This document shows positions 50,987 to 59,924 of a stretch of DNA of 64,000 bases, in pieces. A program made the translations under genes and the position numbers. The DNA is taken from assembly GCA_021776335.1 (NCBI GenBank), contig JAJFGB010000009.1, positions 682,001 through 746,000 of the forward strand. Reading direction: 5' to 3'. The DNA is from Hyphococcus sp. (GTDB lineage: Bacteria; Pseudomonadota; Alphaproteobacteria; Caulobacterales; Parvularculaceae). Below the pieces are notes generated by a model that searched no databases, was not told the DNA's origin, and saw nothing but the letters and a program-made list of their open reading frames with translations. Each line of letters begins with the position of its first letter. Positions within the stretch are counted from its first letter, which is position 1.

Positions 50987-52474
50987 ATGAACATCACTGA
51001 CCTTATGTCCCGCCTTGGCGTTGATGAACGCGCCTACGCATCCGGCGATCTCGTCGTTGAGACGCCCATAGACGGCGCCGAGATTGGGCGCATTGCCCTG
51101 GACAGCGCCGAGAACGTTGAGGCAAAAATTGCCAAGGCGCAAAACGCATTCCTCGCCTGGCGCGCAGTTCCCGCGCCGCGCCGGGGCGAGTTGGTGCGCC
51201 TTCTTGGCGAAGAGCTCCGGGTCCATAAAGACGACCTTGGTCGGCTGGTGACGATTGAGAGCGGCAAGATCCTTTCGGAGGGGCTCGGCGAAGTTCAGGA
51301 GATGATCGACATCTGCGACTTTGCTGTCGGCCTGTCGCGCCAGCTTTATGGCTTGACCATCGCGTCGGAACGTCCCGGCCATCATATGCGCGAGACGTGG
51401 CATCCGTTGGGCGTTGTTGGTATTATTTCAGCGTTTAATTTTCCCGTCGCAGTTTGGTCATGGAATGCTGCGCTGGCGTTCATTTGCGGTAATCCATGTG
51501 TCTGGAAGCCGTCCGAAAAGACCCCTTTAACGGCGCTGGCGGTGCAGGCGTTGTTTGAAAAAGCAGCGGAAAAATTCGGTGATGCGCCCGACGGACTATC
51601 GCAGCTTGTCATCGGTGGCCGCGAAACCGGCGAACAGCTGGTCAATGATCCGTGTATTGCGCTGCTTTCAGCCACAGGATCAACGCGCATGGGTCGCGAT
51701 GTGGGACCGCATATCGCCGGGCGGTTCGGGCGCTCGCTGTTGGAGCTCGGCGGTAATAATGCCGGGATTGTTGCGCCATCCGCTGATCTCGATCTCGCTT
51801 TACGCGCCGTTTGTTTTGCAGCGGCGGGCACCGCCGGGCAACGCTGTACGAGCCTGCGCCGTTTGTTTGTTCACGAGAAAATTTATCGCAGCCTCGTGCC
51901 GAAACTGAAAAAGGCTTACGCCAGCCTGTCGGTGGGCGACCCGCTCGAAGAGGGCACGCTTGTCGGTCCATTGATTGATCAAGGCGCCTTTGAACGTATG
52001 CAATACGCGCTGGATCGCGCCAAAGCCCAGGGCGGCCAGGTCAGCGGCGGCGAGCATGTGGGTGATACGGGCTATTATGTGCGCCCGGCGCTCGTGGAGA
52101 TGGAAAGCCATGATGGCATCGTCATGGAAGAAACTTTCGCCCCGATCCTCTATGTCTTCAAATATAGCGACCTTGATGAGGCGATTGCACTACAGAACAG
52201 CGCGGCACAGGGTCTTTCATCCTGTATCTTTACCCGTGATGTTCTGGAGGCGGAGCGCTTTTTGTCTGCGACGGGCTCTGATTGCGGCATCGCCAATGTG
52301 AATATCGGCCCCTCAGGCGCTGAGATTGGCGGCGCTTTTGGCGGTGAGAAGGAAACCGGCGGTGGGCGCGAGAGCGGCTCCGACGCCTGGAAGGCCTACA
52401 TGCGCCGCCAGACCCAGACCGTTAACTATTCAACAGAGCTGCCATTGGCGCAAGGCGTCAAATTCGAGGTTTAG
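50987..52474 (+). CDS. amaB: ALDH7-family aldehyde dehydrogenase (AmaB/antiquitin-like)
   Basis: About 495 residues. The ALDH7 pattern is clear: ETWHPLGVVGIISAFNFPVAVWSWNAALAFICGNPCVWKPSEKTPLTALAVQ, and the catalytic cysteine in AAGTAGQRCTSLRRLFV with the upstream glutamate in LLELGGNNAGIVAPSADL. Antiquitin-type enzymes oxidise 2-aminoadipate semialdehyde (piperideine-6-carboxylate) in lysine degradation. The start is ATG 50987 with GAGAG upstream; an ATG at 50957 lies inside the upstream palindrome and is rejected. Confidence 0.88.
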   Translation: MNITDLMSRLGVDERAYASGDLVVETPIDGAEIGRIALDSAENVEAKIAKAQNAFLAWRAVPAPRRGELVRLLGEELRVHKDDLGRLVTIESGKILSEGLGEVQEMIDICDFAVGLSRQLYGLTIASERPGHHMRETWHPLGVVGIISAFNFPVAVWSWNAALAFICGNPCVWKPSEKTPLTALAVQALFEKAAEKFGDAPDGLSQLVIGGRETGEQLVNDPCIALLSATGSTRMGRDVGPHIAGRFGRSLLELGGNNAGIVAPSADLDLALRAVCFAAAGTAGQRCTSLRRLFVHEKIYRSLVPKLKKAYASLSVGDPLEEGTLVGPLIDQGAFERMQYALDRAKAQGGQVSGGEHVGDTGYYVRPALVEMESHDGIVMEETFAPILYVFKYSDLDEAIALQNSAAQGLSSCIFTRDVLEAERFLSATGSDCGIANVNIGPSGAEIGGAFGGEKETGGGRESGSDAWKAYMRRQTQTVNYSTELPLAQGVKFEV

Positions 52475-52514
52475 CCCGCTCGCCGGATTAACGAATTTGC
52501 GCTAATCTCCTCTC

Positions 52515-52955
52515 ATGACTGGTTTCAGCCCCATACTTCTCGGCGCCACAATCTTACTGGCTGGCGCCGCCGTCGGTATGACCGCAGTGTTGTCGCCGAA
52601 AGACCGCCCGGCATTTGTATACGCCCAGCTTGTCCTGATGGCGGGCATTTATGTGGGGTTTGCGATCATTGCGCTGGACGCTGCGGATTTTGTTACGCGC
52701 CCAACCCTGTCGGTCCTGTTGATCGAAGTGTTGATCGCGTTCGCCCTTGTCGGCGGCGGCCTTGGCGTTCTTGGGTCTGATCGCCAGTGGCTCCTCGGCG
52801 GATTGATCCTGGTGCATGGGGGCGTGGACCTGCTGCATTTGCTCATGGGAACGCCGCACAGCCCCGCCTGGTATGAATTTTTATGCGTTCTCTATGACGG
52901 TATTGTCGGGGTCGCGGCAATCTGGCTGCTGTCCGACAAGCCAGCTGAAAACTAA
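52515..52955 (+). CDS. Small multi-span membrane protein between ALDH7 and aminotransferase genes
   Basis: 146 residues with four or five hydrophobic segments (GATILLAGAAVGMTAVL, FVYAQLVLMAGIYVGFAIIAL, SVLLIEVLIAFALVGGGLGVL, WLLGGLILVHGGVDLLHLLMG, YDGIVGVAAIWLL). A conserved histidine pair near residues 98-106 (HGGVDLLHLLMG) suggests a DoxX-like or haem/quinone-associated protein, but I do not recognise the family. It follows the aldehyde dehydrogenase by 40 bp. Confidence 0.68.
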   Translation: MTGFSPILLGATILLAGAAVGMTAVLSPKDRPAFVYAQLVLMAGIYVGFAIIALDAADFVTRPTLSVLLIEVLIAFALVGGGLGVLGSDRQWLLGGLILVHGGVDLLHLLMGTPHSPAWYEFLCVLYDGIVGVAAIWLLSDKPAEN

Positions 52956-52989
52956 CGCCTTCGGCCCCTGTACTTTATTTTTTAACATG

Positions 52990-53116
52990 CTAGAGCCGAT
53001 TTTTTGAGCGCCCAGAGCCGGATGGTCCTCGTTTGAACCCGGTCCTGCTCTGGATTCATATTTGTCGCGTGATCGAAGCGGAAAACCGGTATCCACTTTT
53101 CCTGATCACGCTCTAG
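52990..53116. repeat. Composite inverted-repeat element upstream of gabT
   Basis: A 127-bp block bounded by CTAGAGC (52990-52996) and GCTCTAG (53110-53116), with internal hairpins: CCAGAGC/GCTCTGG in the left half and GCGTGATC/GATCACGC in the right half. The right-half sequence resembles the GTGATC-type intergenic repeats of alphaproteobacteria. It lies only 15 bp before the gabT start, so it contributes to that gene's leader. Confidence 0.72.
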
Positions 53117-53131
53117 TCGGAGCCTCGCCTG

Positions 53132-54442
53132 ATGGAACACGGAAAAAACGAATTCGCCACGAATGAAAGCCTGAAGGCCCGGCGCGATCTGGCTTGCCCA
53201 GCTGGCCTGCCGTCAAAATCCGGGATTTATGCCGCGCGGGCAAAAGGCGCTGAGCTATGGGACGTTGAGGGTAAGCGCTATATCGATTTCATCGGCGGCA
53301 TTGGCGTTTTGAACGTCGGGCACGCCCACCCGAAAGTCGTTGAGGCGATCAAAAAGCAAAGCGAAGAATTCATCCATACTGCTTTCGGCATCGCTCAATA
53401 TGAAAGCTATATTGAGGTCTGCGAAAAGCTGAATGCACTGACCCCGGGCGACACGCCGAAGAAGACCGCCCTGTTTAATTCCGGCGCTGAAGCCGTTGAA
53501 AATTCCGTCAAATTTGCGCGGCAGATTACCGGTAGACCTGGCGTGATCGCCTTTGAAGGCGCCTTTCACGGCCGCACGCTCCTGGCGACGACGCTGACCG
53601 GCAAAGCAAAGCCCTATAAAGTTGGCTTTGGGCCTTATGTCCCGGCGATCTTTCATGCGCCTTATCCTGATCGCTATCACGGCGTTTCCGTTGAGAGCGC
53701 TCTTGACGGTCTCAATCACATTTTCAAAACCACCATCAATGCCAATGAAGTCGCTGCAATGATCATCGAACCGGTGCAGGGCGAGGGCGGGTTTAACCCG
53801 GCGCCGAAGGAATTCCTGCAGGCGCTTCGCGCTAAATGCGATGAGCACGGCATTTTGCTGATCGCCGATGAAATTCAATCGGGCATGGGCCGCACCGGGA
53901 AATATTTTGCATTTGAAGGCGCGGGCGTGGAACCGGATTTCATCTGTGTCGCCAAATCAATTGCTGCTGGCTTGCCGTTGTCGGCGCTCACCGGCAAGGC
54001 CGATTTGATGGACAAAGTCGTCGCCGGCTCCATGGGGTCGACCTATGGCGGCAATCCTGTCGCCTGCGCTGCAGCGCGCGCCGTCTTCCAGATTATCGAG
54101 GAAGAGGGATTGCTCAAACGCGCCGAAGAAATTGGCGCGAAAACCGAAGCGCGATGGCGTGCGCTTCAAGAGGGCGTTGCCAAGGGCGTCATGGGCGATG
54201 TGCGCCGCGTTGGCGGCATGTGCGCGGTGGAGTTCGTCAAGGATGGTGATCCAAGCCAGCCCAATGGCGATGTCGCTGCAAAAATTCTTGTGGAAGCGCG
54301 CGCCCGCGGGTTGATCATGACGTCCGCCGGCGCCTATGCGCAGTGCCTCAGAAGCCTTGTGCCGTTGGTTATCTCTGATGAGCTGCTCGATGAAGGTCTC
54401 GATATCTTCGCCGACGCGACGGAAACAGTTTTGAAGAGCTAA
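53132..54442 (+). CDS. gabT: Class III PLP aminotransferase (4-aminobutyrate aminotransferase family)
   Basis: 436 residues. The PLP fold shows NSGAEAVENSVKFARQITGRPGVIAFEGAFHGRT, IIEPVQGEGGFNPAPKEFLQALR, LLIADEIQSGMGRTGKYFAFE and the lysine motif DFICVAKSIAAGLPLSALTGK. These are the GABA/omega-amino acid aminotransferase features. Because the ALDH7 gene lies 650 bp upstream, it could act on lysine or 5-aminovalerate in lysine breakdown; it could equally be a true GABA aminotransferase. Confidence 0.9.
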   Translation: MEHGKNEFATNESLKARRDLACPAGLPSKSGIYAARAKGAELWDVEGKRYIDFIGGIGVLNVGHAHPKVVEAIKKQSEEFIHTAFGIAQYESYIEVCEKLNALTPGDTPKKTALFNSGAEAVENSVKFARQITGRPGVIAFEGAFHGRTLLATTLTGKAKPYKVGFGPYVPAIFHAPYPDRYHGVSVESALDGLNHIFKTTINANEVAAMIIEPVQGEGGFNPAPKEFLQALRAKCDEHGILLIADEIQSGMGRTGKYFAFEGAGVEPDFICVAKSIAAGLPLSALTGKADLMDKVVAGSMGSTYGGNPVACAAARAVFQIIEEEGLLKRAEEIGAKTEARWRALQEGVAKGVMGDVRRVGGMCAVEFVKDGDPSQPNGDVAAKILVEARARGLIMTSAGAYAQCLRSLVPLVISDELLDEGLDIFADATETVLKS

Positions 54443-54476
54443 GCGCGCAGGTCAGAACAAAAAGCGGCGCAGTTTT

Positions 54477-55763
54477 CTAAGTCAGGGCTTTCAACGCCTT
54501 GGCCAGCCGATGCATATCGTCGCCGCTGTTGTAAATGGCTGGCGTAACGCGGACGCAATCGCCAGCGGCTGGCCCTGTGCGTCTCACCGTGAAGATATTG
54601 TGCTTACCGGCAAGCGTACGAACGATTGCATTATTGTCTTCGGTGGTGACCCGGCTTTTAAAGCGGAATGACGTCATCGCGGCGACCATGGTCGGATCGT
54701 CCGGTGTCAGGATGTCTACGCCCGGAATATTGCGTGCTTCACTGACCCATAAATTGCGCAAATGACGAAGCCGCGCTTCTTTTTCGCGAATGCCGATCAT
54801 TTCATGAAAGGAAAGCGCATCGGGGATCGTCAGATGCGCTGCAAAATTTAGCGTCCCCGTGTGTGCGCGCGCTTCAATATCGTTGTCATCGCCCGGCTCA
54901 TTCATGAAGCGGTCTATATCGCGAATGCGGTTTTTACGGATATAGATAAGGCCGCAGCCGATCGGCGCGCCGATCCATTTATGCAGATTGATCCCGGCAA
55001 AATCCGCATCGAAGTCAGTGAGATCAAAATCGATCTGCCCCAAGGCGTGAGCGGAATCCAAAATAACATCAATGCCGTGCGATTTGGCAAGCGCGGAAAT
55101 TTCCTTCACGGGATGGATAAGCCCGGTCAAATTGTTGACATGGGTGACCAGCGTCATGCGCACATCAGGATGGTCTTTGAAGGCCTGCGCATAGGCGGTG
55201 ATAATGTTTTCTCGCGTTGTCGGCTCGGGGATATTGATCTTGATGACTTCAACCCCGCGCCGGCCCTCAAGCCACTGCATGGCTGATTTCATCGCGCCAT
55301 AATCCAGATCCGCGTAGAGGACCGCATCTCCGGGTTTGAGTTTATTGTAGCCGCCGATCAGGATTTGCAGCGCTTCGCTGGCGCCGCGCACCAGCCGTAT
55401 TTCATCGTTTGAAACATTGAGAAAATCGGCGACGCGGGTTTTGACAGTTTTGAGGTCGTCGTTGAGGGCGCCGCGCGCGTAATAGGTATTTTCGCGATTC
55501 ACCCGCTCCGTATGCGCTACATAAGCATTCATGACCGGTCGCGCCATGATGCCCCAATAACCGTTTTCGATATTATTGATTGCGGATGTTACGGAATATT
55601 GCGCTGCGATCTTCGCCCAAAAAATTTCATTGGTTGCGAGTTCTTCCGCCGTTGCAGTGGGGCGCGGAGGCAAAGGGATTGTTTCCTGCGCCGCTGCCGC
55701 GCCTGCCATACCGGCGCCAGCAGTTAATGTCAGGAAGGTGCGGCGCGAGGGGCGTATGGTCAT
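54477..55763 (-). CDS. Tat-exported class V PLP aminotransferase
   Basis: 428 residues with a twin-arginine signal (RPSRRTFLTLTAGAGMAGAAAAQ, RR at 7-8). The aminotransferase class V core shows RLVRGASEALQILIGGYNKL, DVILDSAHALGQIDFDLTD and the PLP lysine in INLHKWIGAPIGCGLIY (Lys about 265). It resembles isopenicillin-N epimerase/cysteine desulfurase-type enzymes. A PLP enzyme in the periplasm is unusual and must fold with cofactor before export. It is convergent with the gabT-like gene. Confidence 0.84.
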   Translation of the reverse strand: MTIRPSRRTFLTLTAGAGMAGAAAAQETIPLPPRPTATAEELATNEIFWAKIAAQYSVTSAINNIENGYWGIMARPVMNAYVAHTERVNRENTYYARGALNDDLKTVKTRVADFLNVSNDEIRLVRGASEALQILIGGYNKLKPGDAVLYADLDYGAMKSAMQWLEGRRGVEVIKINIPEPTTRENIITAYAQAFKDHPDVRMTLVTHVNNLTGLIHPVKEISALAKSHGIDVILDSAHALGQIDFDLTDFDADFAGINLHKWIGAPIGCGLIYIRKNRIRDIDRFMNEPGDDNDIEARAHTGTLNFAAHLTIPDALSFHEMIGIREKEARLRHLRNLWVSEARNIPGVDILTPDDPTMVAAMTSFRFKSRVTTEDNNAIVRTLAGKHNIFTVRRTGPAAGDCVRVTPAIYNSGDDMHRLAKALKALT

Positions 55764-55772
55764 ATGGATAGT

Positions 55773-56780
55773 TTAGGCGGTTTCTTTGCGCCAGACACTA
55801 CCTTTTCGCAAGGCATCCGCGACTTTGCCGGTGCGTTTTCCCTTGTTTCCGTGAGCCGTCCAAAAGCTTTCATCAAAAGCCGGCGCAGGGTTGCGGTAAA
55901 TGACGCCCATCGGCATGGGAAAACCCTCTTTCGGCAGGGTCATGAGCATCTGCGCAATCGCGGGATTGGTTTCGTCATGAACGAGAATATCCGTTTCCGA
56001 AGCGCCGCCCCCGGCGATTTCGACAGCGTCAACGCTCAGTGTCTGAGGATTGAGTTTTAGGCCTTTTGTTCCGTTAGCAAATAGTAGCGGTTTGCCATGC
56101 TCCACATGGAGCTGCATTTCTTTTGCCTGTTTCTTGTTCACGAAATCATCGAACACATCTTTGTTGTAGACGATGCAGTTCTGAAAAATTTCAACAAAGC
56201 TTGCGCCTTTAAATTCCCGCGCAGCTTTGAGGACTGGCGAGAGATTCTTCGCATCCGTATCAACGCCGCGTGCGATGAAGCGCGCGCCGGCGCCAAGCGC
56301 AAAGGCGCCGGCGGAAACAGGCGCATCGATAGAGCCGCCAGGGCTGGAGGGCGAACGTGTGCCGGGCCGCGAGGTTGGTGAGTACTGACCCTTGGTGAGG
56401 CCATAAATCTCGTTGTTAAAGAGCAAGACCTGCAAATTCACATTGCGGCGCAGAACGTGCAGCAAATGATTGCCGCCGATGGATAGCCCATCGCCATCGC
56501 CGGTAACGACCCAGACATCGAGGTCTGGGTTGGCGAGCTTCAGCCCCGTCGCAAAGGTCGGCGCCCGGCCATGAATGGTATGAAAGCCATAAGCGTTCAT
56601 GTAATAGGGAAAGCGCGATGAACAGCCGATGCCGGACACAAACACGGTTTGGTCCGGGTCAGCCTGCACATCGGCGAGCATTTTCTGGACGCATTTCAAA
56701 ATCGCATAATCGCCGCAGCCGGGGCACCAGCGCACTTCCTGATCAGTGGCGAAATCTTTTGCTGTGAGGGGTGCGTTCAT
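55773..56780 (-). CDS. korB: 2-oxoacid:ferredoxin oxidoreductase, beta subunit
   Basis: 335 residues binding thiamine diphosphate. It shows RWCPGCGDYAILKCVQKML at the start and the ThDP motif VVTGDGDGLSIGGNHLLHVLRRNVNLQVLLFNNEIYGLTKGQYSPTS. With KorA it oxidatively decarboxylates a 2-oxoacid such as 2-oxoglutarate, coupled to ferredoxin. ATG 56780 has GGAG upstream and lies 4 bp after the korA stop, so the genes are coupled. Confidence 0.92.
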   Translation of the reverse strand: MNAPLTAKDFATDQEVRWCPGCGDYAILKCVQKMLADVQADPDQTVFVSGIGCSSRFPYYMNAYGFHTIHGRAPTFATGLKLANPDLDVWVVTGDGDGLSIGGNHLLHVLRRNVNLQVLLFNNEIYGLTKGQYSPTSRPGTRSPSSPGGSIDAPVSAGAFALGAGARFIARGVDTDAKNLSPVLKAAREFKGASFVEIFQNCIVYNKDVFDDFVNKKQAKEMQLHVEHGKPLLFANGTKGLKLNPQTLSVDAVEIAGGGASETDILVHDETNPAIAQMLMTLPKEGFPMPMGVIYRNPAPAFDESFWTAHGNKGKRTGKVADALRKGSVWRKETA

Positions 56781-56783
56781 GAC

Positions 56784-58670
56784 TTACTCCGCCGCCTTGA
56801 TCTTGGCCTTCGCCGGACAGTTGGCGGTGATGGCGTCGAGGATTTCAGTAATCTTAAAGGGTTGGCCGGAGACTTTGTTGAGCTGGATAATGTCGAGCCC
56901 AAGCTTGTCGCGTAAAAGCGTTGCGCACTGGCCCATATTCATCTCTGGCAGCAGGATCTTATCGTAGCAGCCGAGAAGCCGACCAAGATTCTTCGGTAGC
57001 GGGCTGAGATAGCGCAGATGAATTTGCGCCACATCGTAACCTTGTTCGCGGACGTCATGGACGGCGCGCCAGATGGCGCCATGGGTTGACCCCCAGCCGA
57101 CAACGGCCAGCGGCCCTTTGGTGTTTCCCTGCACAACATCCTGATCGGGAATAAAATCGGCGACGGCCTCTACCTTGCGCGCGCGCAAGTCGCTCATGGC
57201 CTGGTGGTTATCGGCTTCATAGGAAATGTCACCGGTCTCCATGTCTTTTTCGAGACCGCCGACGCGATGGTTGAGGCCTTTCATGCCAGCCGCCACCCAG
57301 GGTCGACCAAGGCTCGACGGGTCACGATTCCAGATCGCGCGTTTGCGTTCTGTTGCATCATTCTGCGCCGCCGGCGGGGTGTTTGAAAGAATTGGCTCAA
57401 AGTCTTTCATGTCGGGCAGCGCCCAGGGGCCAGCGGCATTGGCAATGTAACCGTCGGTCAAAAGGAACACCGGCGTCATATGACGGATGGCGATGCGCGT
57501 TGCTTCGATCGCCGCATCAAAGCAGTCGCCGGGACCGGCTGTCGCTATGACGGGCAGGGGGGCGTCGGCGTTGCGGCCATAGATGGCCTGATAGAGGTCC
57601 GACTGTTCTGTCTTGGTCGGCAGGCCCGTGGACGGCCCGCCACGTTGCGAATTGACGATCACCAGGGGCAGCTCTGCTGACATCGCAAGGCCAATGGCTT
57701 CGGTTTTCAGCGCGATGCCGGGCCCTGAGGAGGAGGTGACGCCAATGGCGCCGCCGAATGAAGCGCCGATGGCGGCGCAGCAGGCGGCTATTTCATCTTC
57801 GGCTTGAAAAGTTGCAACGCCTAGGTCGCTCATACGCGTTAAATGATGAAGGATCGGCGAGGCGGGCGTGATCGGATAAGAACAAAAGATCACCTCGCGG
57901 TCCGCAAGCTCACCAGCCGCGGCAAGGCCCAGCGACAAAGCTTCAGCGCCGGTGATTGAGCGATAGTCGCCCGTGGCCATGGGCGCTTCGCCGACAACGA
58001 ATTGCGGAATCTCGGCGGAAAGTTCCGCGGTCTCTGCAAAGGCGTGACCTGCATTCAATGCGGCAAGGTTGCCGGTCAACGCTGTCGGCGCCTTCTTGGC
58101 GAATTTCTTTGTCGCCCAGTCTTCAATTGGTTTTCGATCGCGGCCAAACATCCAAAGGACTGCGCCCAGTGCCCAGAAGTTCTTACATTGCTCGGCGTCG
58201 CTTTTTGACAGACCGTGTGGTTTGACGGCCTCAAGGGTCTGCGTCGACATCGCGATTTCAACTACTTGGAAATCATCAAGCTCGCCTGTTTTGCGTGGGT
58301 CAGCGGCGATATTTGCTTTGGCAAAATTACGGTCGGTGAACGCGTCCGTGTTCAGGAGGATGAGTGCGCCTTTTTGCAAAAGCGGCAGATTGACTTTCAG
58401 TGCGGCTGGATTGAGCGCCACCAATACGTCAGGCGCGTCGCCGGCAGTGGAAATGCGTCTTGCGCCAAGATTGATCTGAAATGCCGAAACGCCAAAGGTC
58501 GTTCCAATCGGCGCTCTGATCTCAGCTGGAAAATCGGGGAAAGTTGAAAAGTCCGAGCCGGCAAGCGCTGTTGATTCAGCAAATTGCGACCCCAGCAACT
58601 GAACGCCATCGCCGCTGTCGCCGGCAAATCTGACGACGATTGACTGGTTTTCTGGAGCAATTTTACTCAT
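56784..58670 (-). CDS. korA: 2-oxoacid:acceptor oxidoreductase, alpha subunit (gamma-alpha fusion)
   Basis: About 628 residues. The N-terminal gamma-type domain (VRFAGDSGDGVQLLGSQFAESTALAGSDFSTFPDFPAEIRAPIG) is fused to the alpha domain (EALSLGLAAAGELADREVIFCSYPITPASPILHHLT, SSGPGIALKTEAIGLAMSAELPLVIVNSQRGGPSTGLPTKTEQSDLYQAIYGRNAD). This fused organisation is the KorA type found in aerobic alphaproteobacteria. ATG 58670 is chosen over the open extension to 58733. The likely substrate is 2-oxoglutarate, but other branched or acidic 2-oxoacids are possible. Confidence 0.92.
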   Translation of the reverse strand: MSKIAPENQSIVVRFAGDSGDGVQLLGSQFAESTALAGSDFSTFPDFPAEIRAPIGTTFGVSAFQINLGARRISTAGDAPDVLVALNPAALKVNLPLLQKGALILLNTDAFTDRNFAKANIAADPRKTGELDDFQVVEIAMSTQTLEAVKPHGLSKSDAEQCKNFWALGAVLWMFGRDRKPIEDWATKKFAKKAPTALTGNLAALNAGHAFAETAELSAEIPQFVVGEAPMATGDYRSITGAEALSLGLAAAGELADREVIFCSYPITPASPILHHLTRMSDLGVATFQAEDEIAACCAAIGASFGGAIGVTSSSGPGIALKTEAIGLAMSAELPLVIVNSQRGGPSTGLPTKTEQSDLYQAIYGRNADAPLPVIATAGPGDCFDAAIEATRIAIRHMTPVFLLTDGYIANAAGPWALPDMKDFEPILSNTPPAAQNDATERKRAIWNRDPSSLGRPWVAAGMKGLNHRVGGLEKDMETGDISYEADNHQAMSDLRARKVEAVADFIPDQDVVQGNTKGPLAVVGWGSTHGAIWRAVHDVREQGYDVAQIHLRYLSPLPKNLGRLLGCYDKILLPEMNMGQCATLLRDKLGLDIIQLNKVSGQPFKITEILDAITANCPAKAKIKAAE

Positions 58671-59010
58671 GGGTACGCGCCCACCTGTATTCTGGCCGAC
58701 TAGCATGGCAAAACCGCCAGCAAAAACAAGCATGTGCCCAGCTATTTCGGCAGTGCCGGATGCAATCTGGCGGCTGATATCTCAACGTCTGAAGGCAAAA
58801 ACAAGTCTTTTTACATGCGGCCTCTCGCCATGGTGATCATCATCAGGATTTCCGGCTCCCTTGCGCTATGTTTTGTAACCGCCCTGTCAGGAAAACTGGC
58901 CTGCAAAGCGGCTATGATCTTTGCAAGAGCCTCGCTATGTATGCGCTCAGCGCGCCCTGTTCAGAGGGAATAAAAGCGCATGGTTTCGCCTTTCAGGAGA
59001 ACGATCCGAG

Positions 59011-59664
59011 ATGAAATTTTTTGTTGATACCGCCGATGTTGATGAGATCCGGGAATTAGTGCCAACCGGCCTTGTGGATGGGGTGACGACCAATCCCAGC
59101 CTGGTGATGAAGTCCGGCCGCGATTTTCGCGAGGTTGTGGCGGAAATCTGTGGATTTGTGGATGGCCCCGTCAGCGCTGAGGTGACTGCCGTTGAGGCCC
59201 AGCAAATGATCACAGAGGGTAAATCCCTGGCGCAGATCGCCGATAATGTCGTGGTGAAATTGCCGCTCACATTGGAAGGATTGATCGCCTGTAAGGCGCT
59301 AACGGGCGAGGGGATCAAAACAAACGTTACTTTGTGTTTTTCCGCTAATCAGGCGCTTTTGGCGGCCAAGGCCGGCGCGACGTATATTTCGCCTTTTATT
59401 GGCAGGCTCGACGACATTAATATCGACGGGATGGACCTGATCCACGAAATGCGCGTGATTTATGATAATTATGATTTCCGTACGGAAATTCTCGCGGCAT
59501 CGATCCGTTCAGCCAACCACGTCAAAGACGCGGCGCTTGCGGGCGCCGATGTGGCGACGGTGCCGCCCGGCGTTATCAAGGGGCTCGTTAAACATCCGCT
59601 GACCGATAAGGGCCTCGAAGCGTTTTTGTCCGACTGGGCGAAGACCGGTCAAAAGATACTGTAG
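59011..59664 (+). CDS. fsa: Small transaldolase / fructose-6-phosphate aldolase-type enzyme
   Basis: 217 residues, the short transaldolase class. [16 protein letters not shown] at the start, [14 protein letters not shown], the Schiff-base lysine region [45 protein letters not shown] and [32 protein letters not shown] are all characteristic. Alphaproteobacteria use this class for the pentose phosphate pathway. ATG 59011 with AGGAGA upstream is chosen; the 30-codon extension to 58921 is not family-like. Confidence 0.93.
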   Translation: MKFFVDTADVDEIRELVPTGLVDGVTTNPSLVMKSGRDFREVVAEICGFVDGPVSAEVTAVEAQQMITEGKSLAQIADNVVVKLPLTLEGLIACKALTGEGIKTNVTLCFSANQALLAAKAGATYISPFIGRLDDINIDGMDLIHEMRVIYDNYDFRTEILAASIRSANHVKDAALAGADVATVPPGVIKGLVKHPLTDKGLEAFLSDWAKTGQKIL

Positions 59665-59669
59665 GACCC

Positions 59670-59912
59670 ATGCTTGAGCTGCGGCCCAATTGTGAGCGTT
59701 GTGATACGGATTTACCGCCGGACGCCGATGCGCGCATCTGCACCTTTGAATGCACATTCTGTCCAGATTGTGTGGACGGCGCGCTTGGCGGCGTTTGCCC
59801 GAATTGTGGCGGCAATTTTGAAAAGCGTCCTGTGCGACCTGCTGCATTGCTTGAAAAAAATCCGGCGTCGACAAAACGCGTGTTTAATCCGAAGCTTCAA
59901 AACCCCGATTGA
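59670..59912 (+). CDS. DUF1272 zinc-ribbon protein
   Basis: 80 residues with the DUF1272 pattern: LRPNCERCDTDLPPDADARICTFECTFCPDCVDGALGGVCPNCGG. Eight cysteines in CxxC and CxxxCxxC arrangements should bind zinc. The function is unknown. It starts 5 bp after the transaldolase stop (AGGA just before ATG 59670) and is followed 13 bp later by the FAH-family gene, so it is in the same operon. Confidence 0.9.
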   Translation: MLELRPNCERCDTDLPPDADARICTFECTFCPDCVDGALGGVCPNCGGNFEKRPVRPAALLEKNPASTKRVFNPKLQNPD

Positions 59913-59924
59913 TCGGCGCACTTT

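Noticed and set aside
58734-58973. 79-codon frame between korA and the transaldolase
   Set aside because: Composition is not gene-like, and I see no ribosome binding site.
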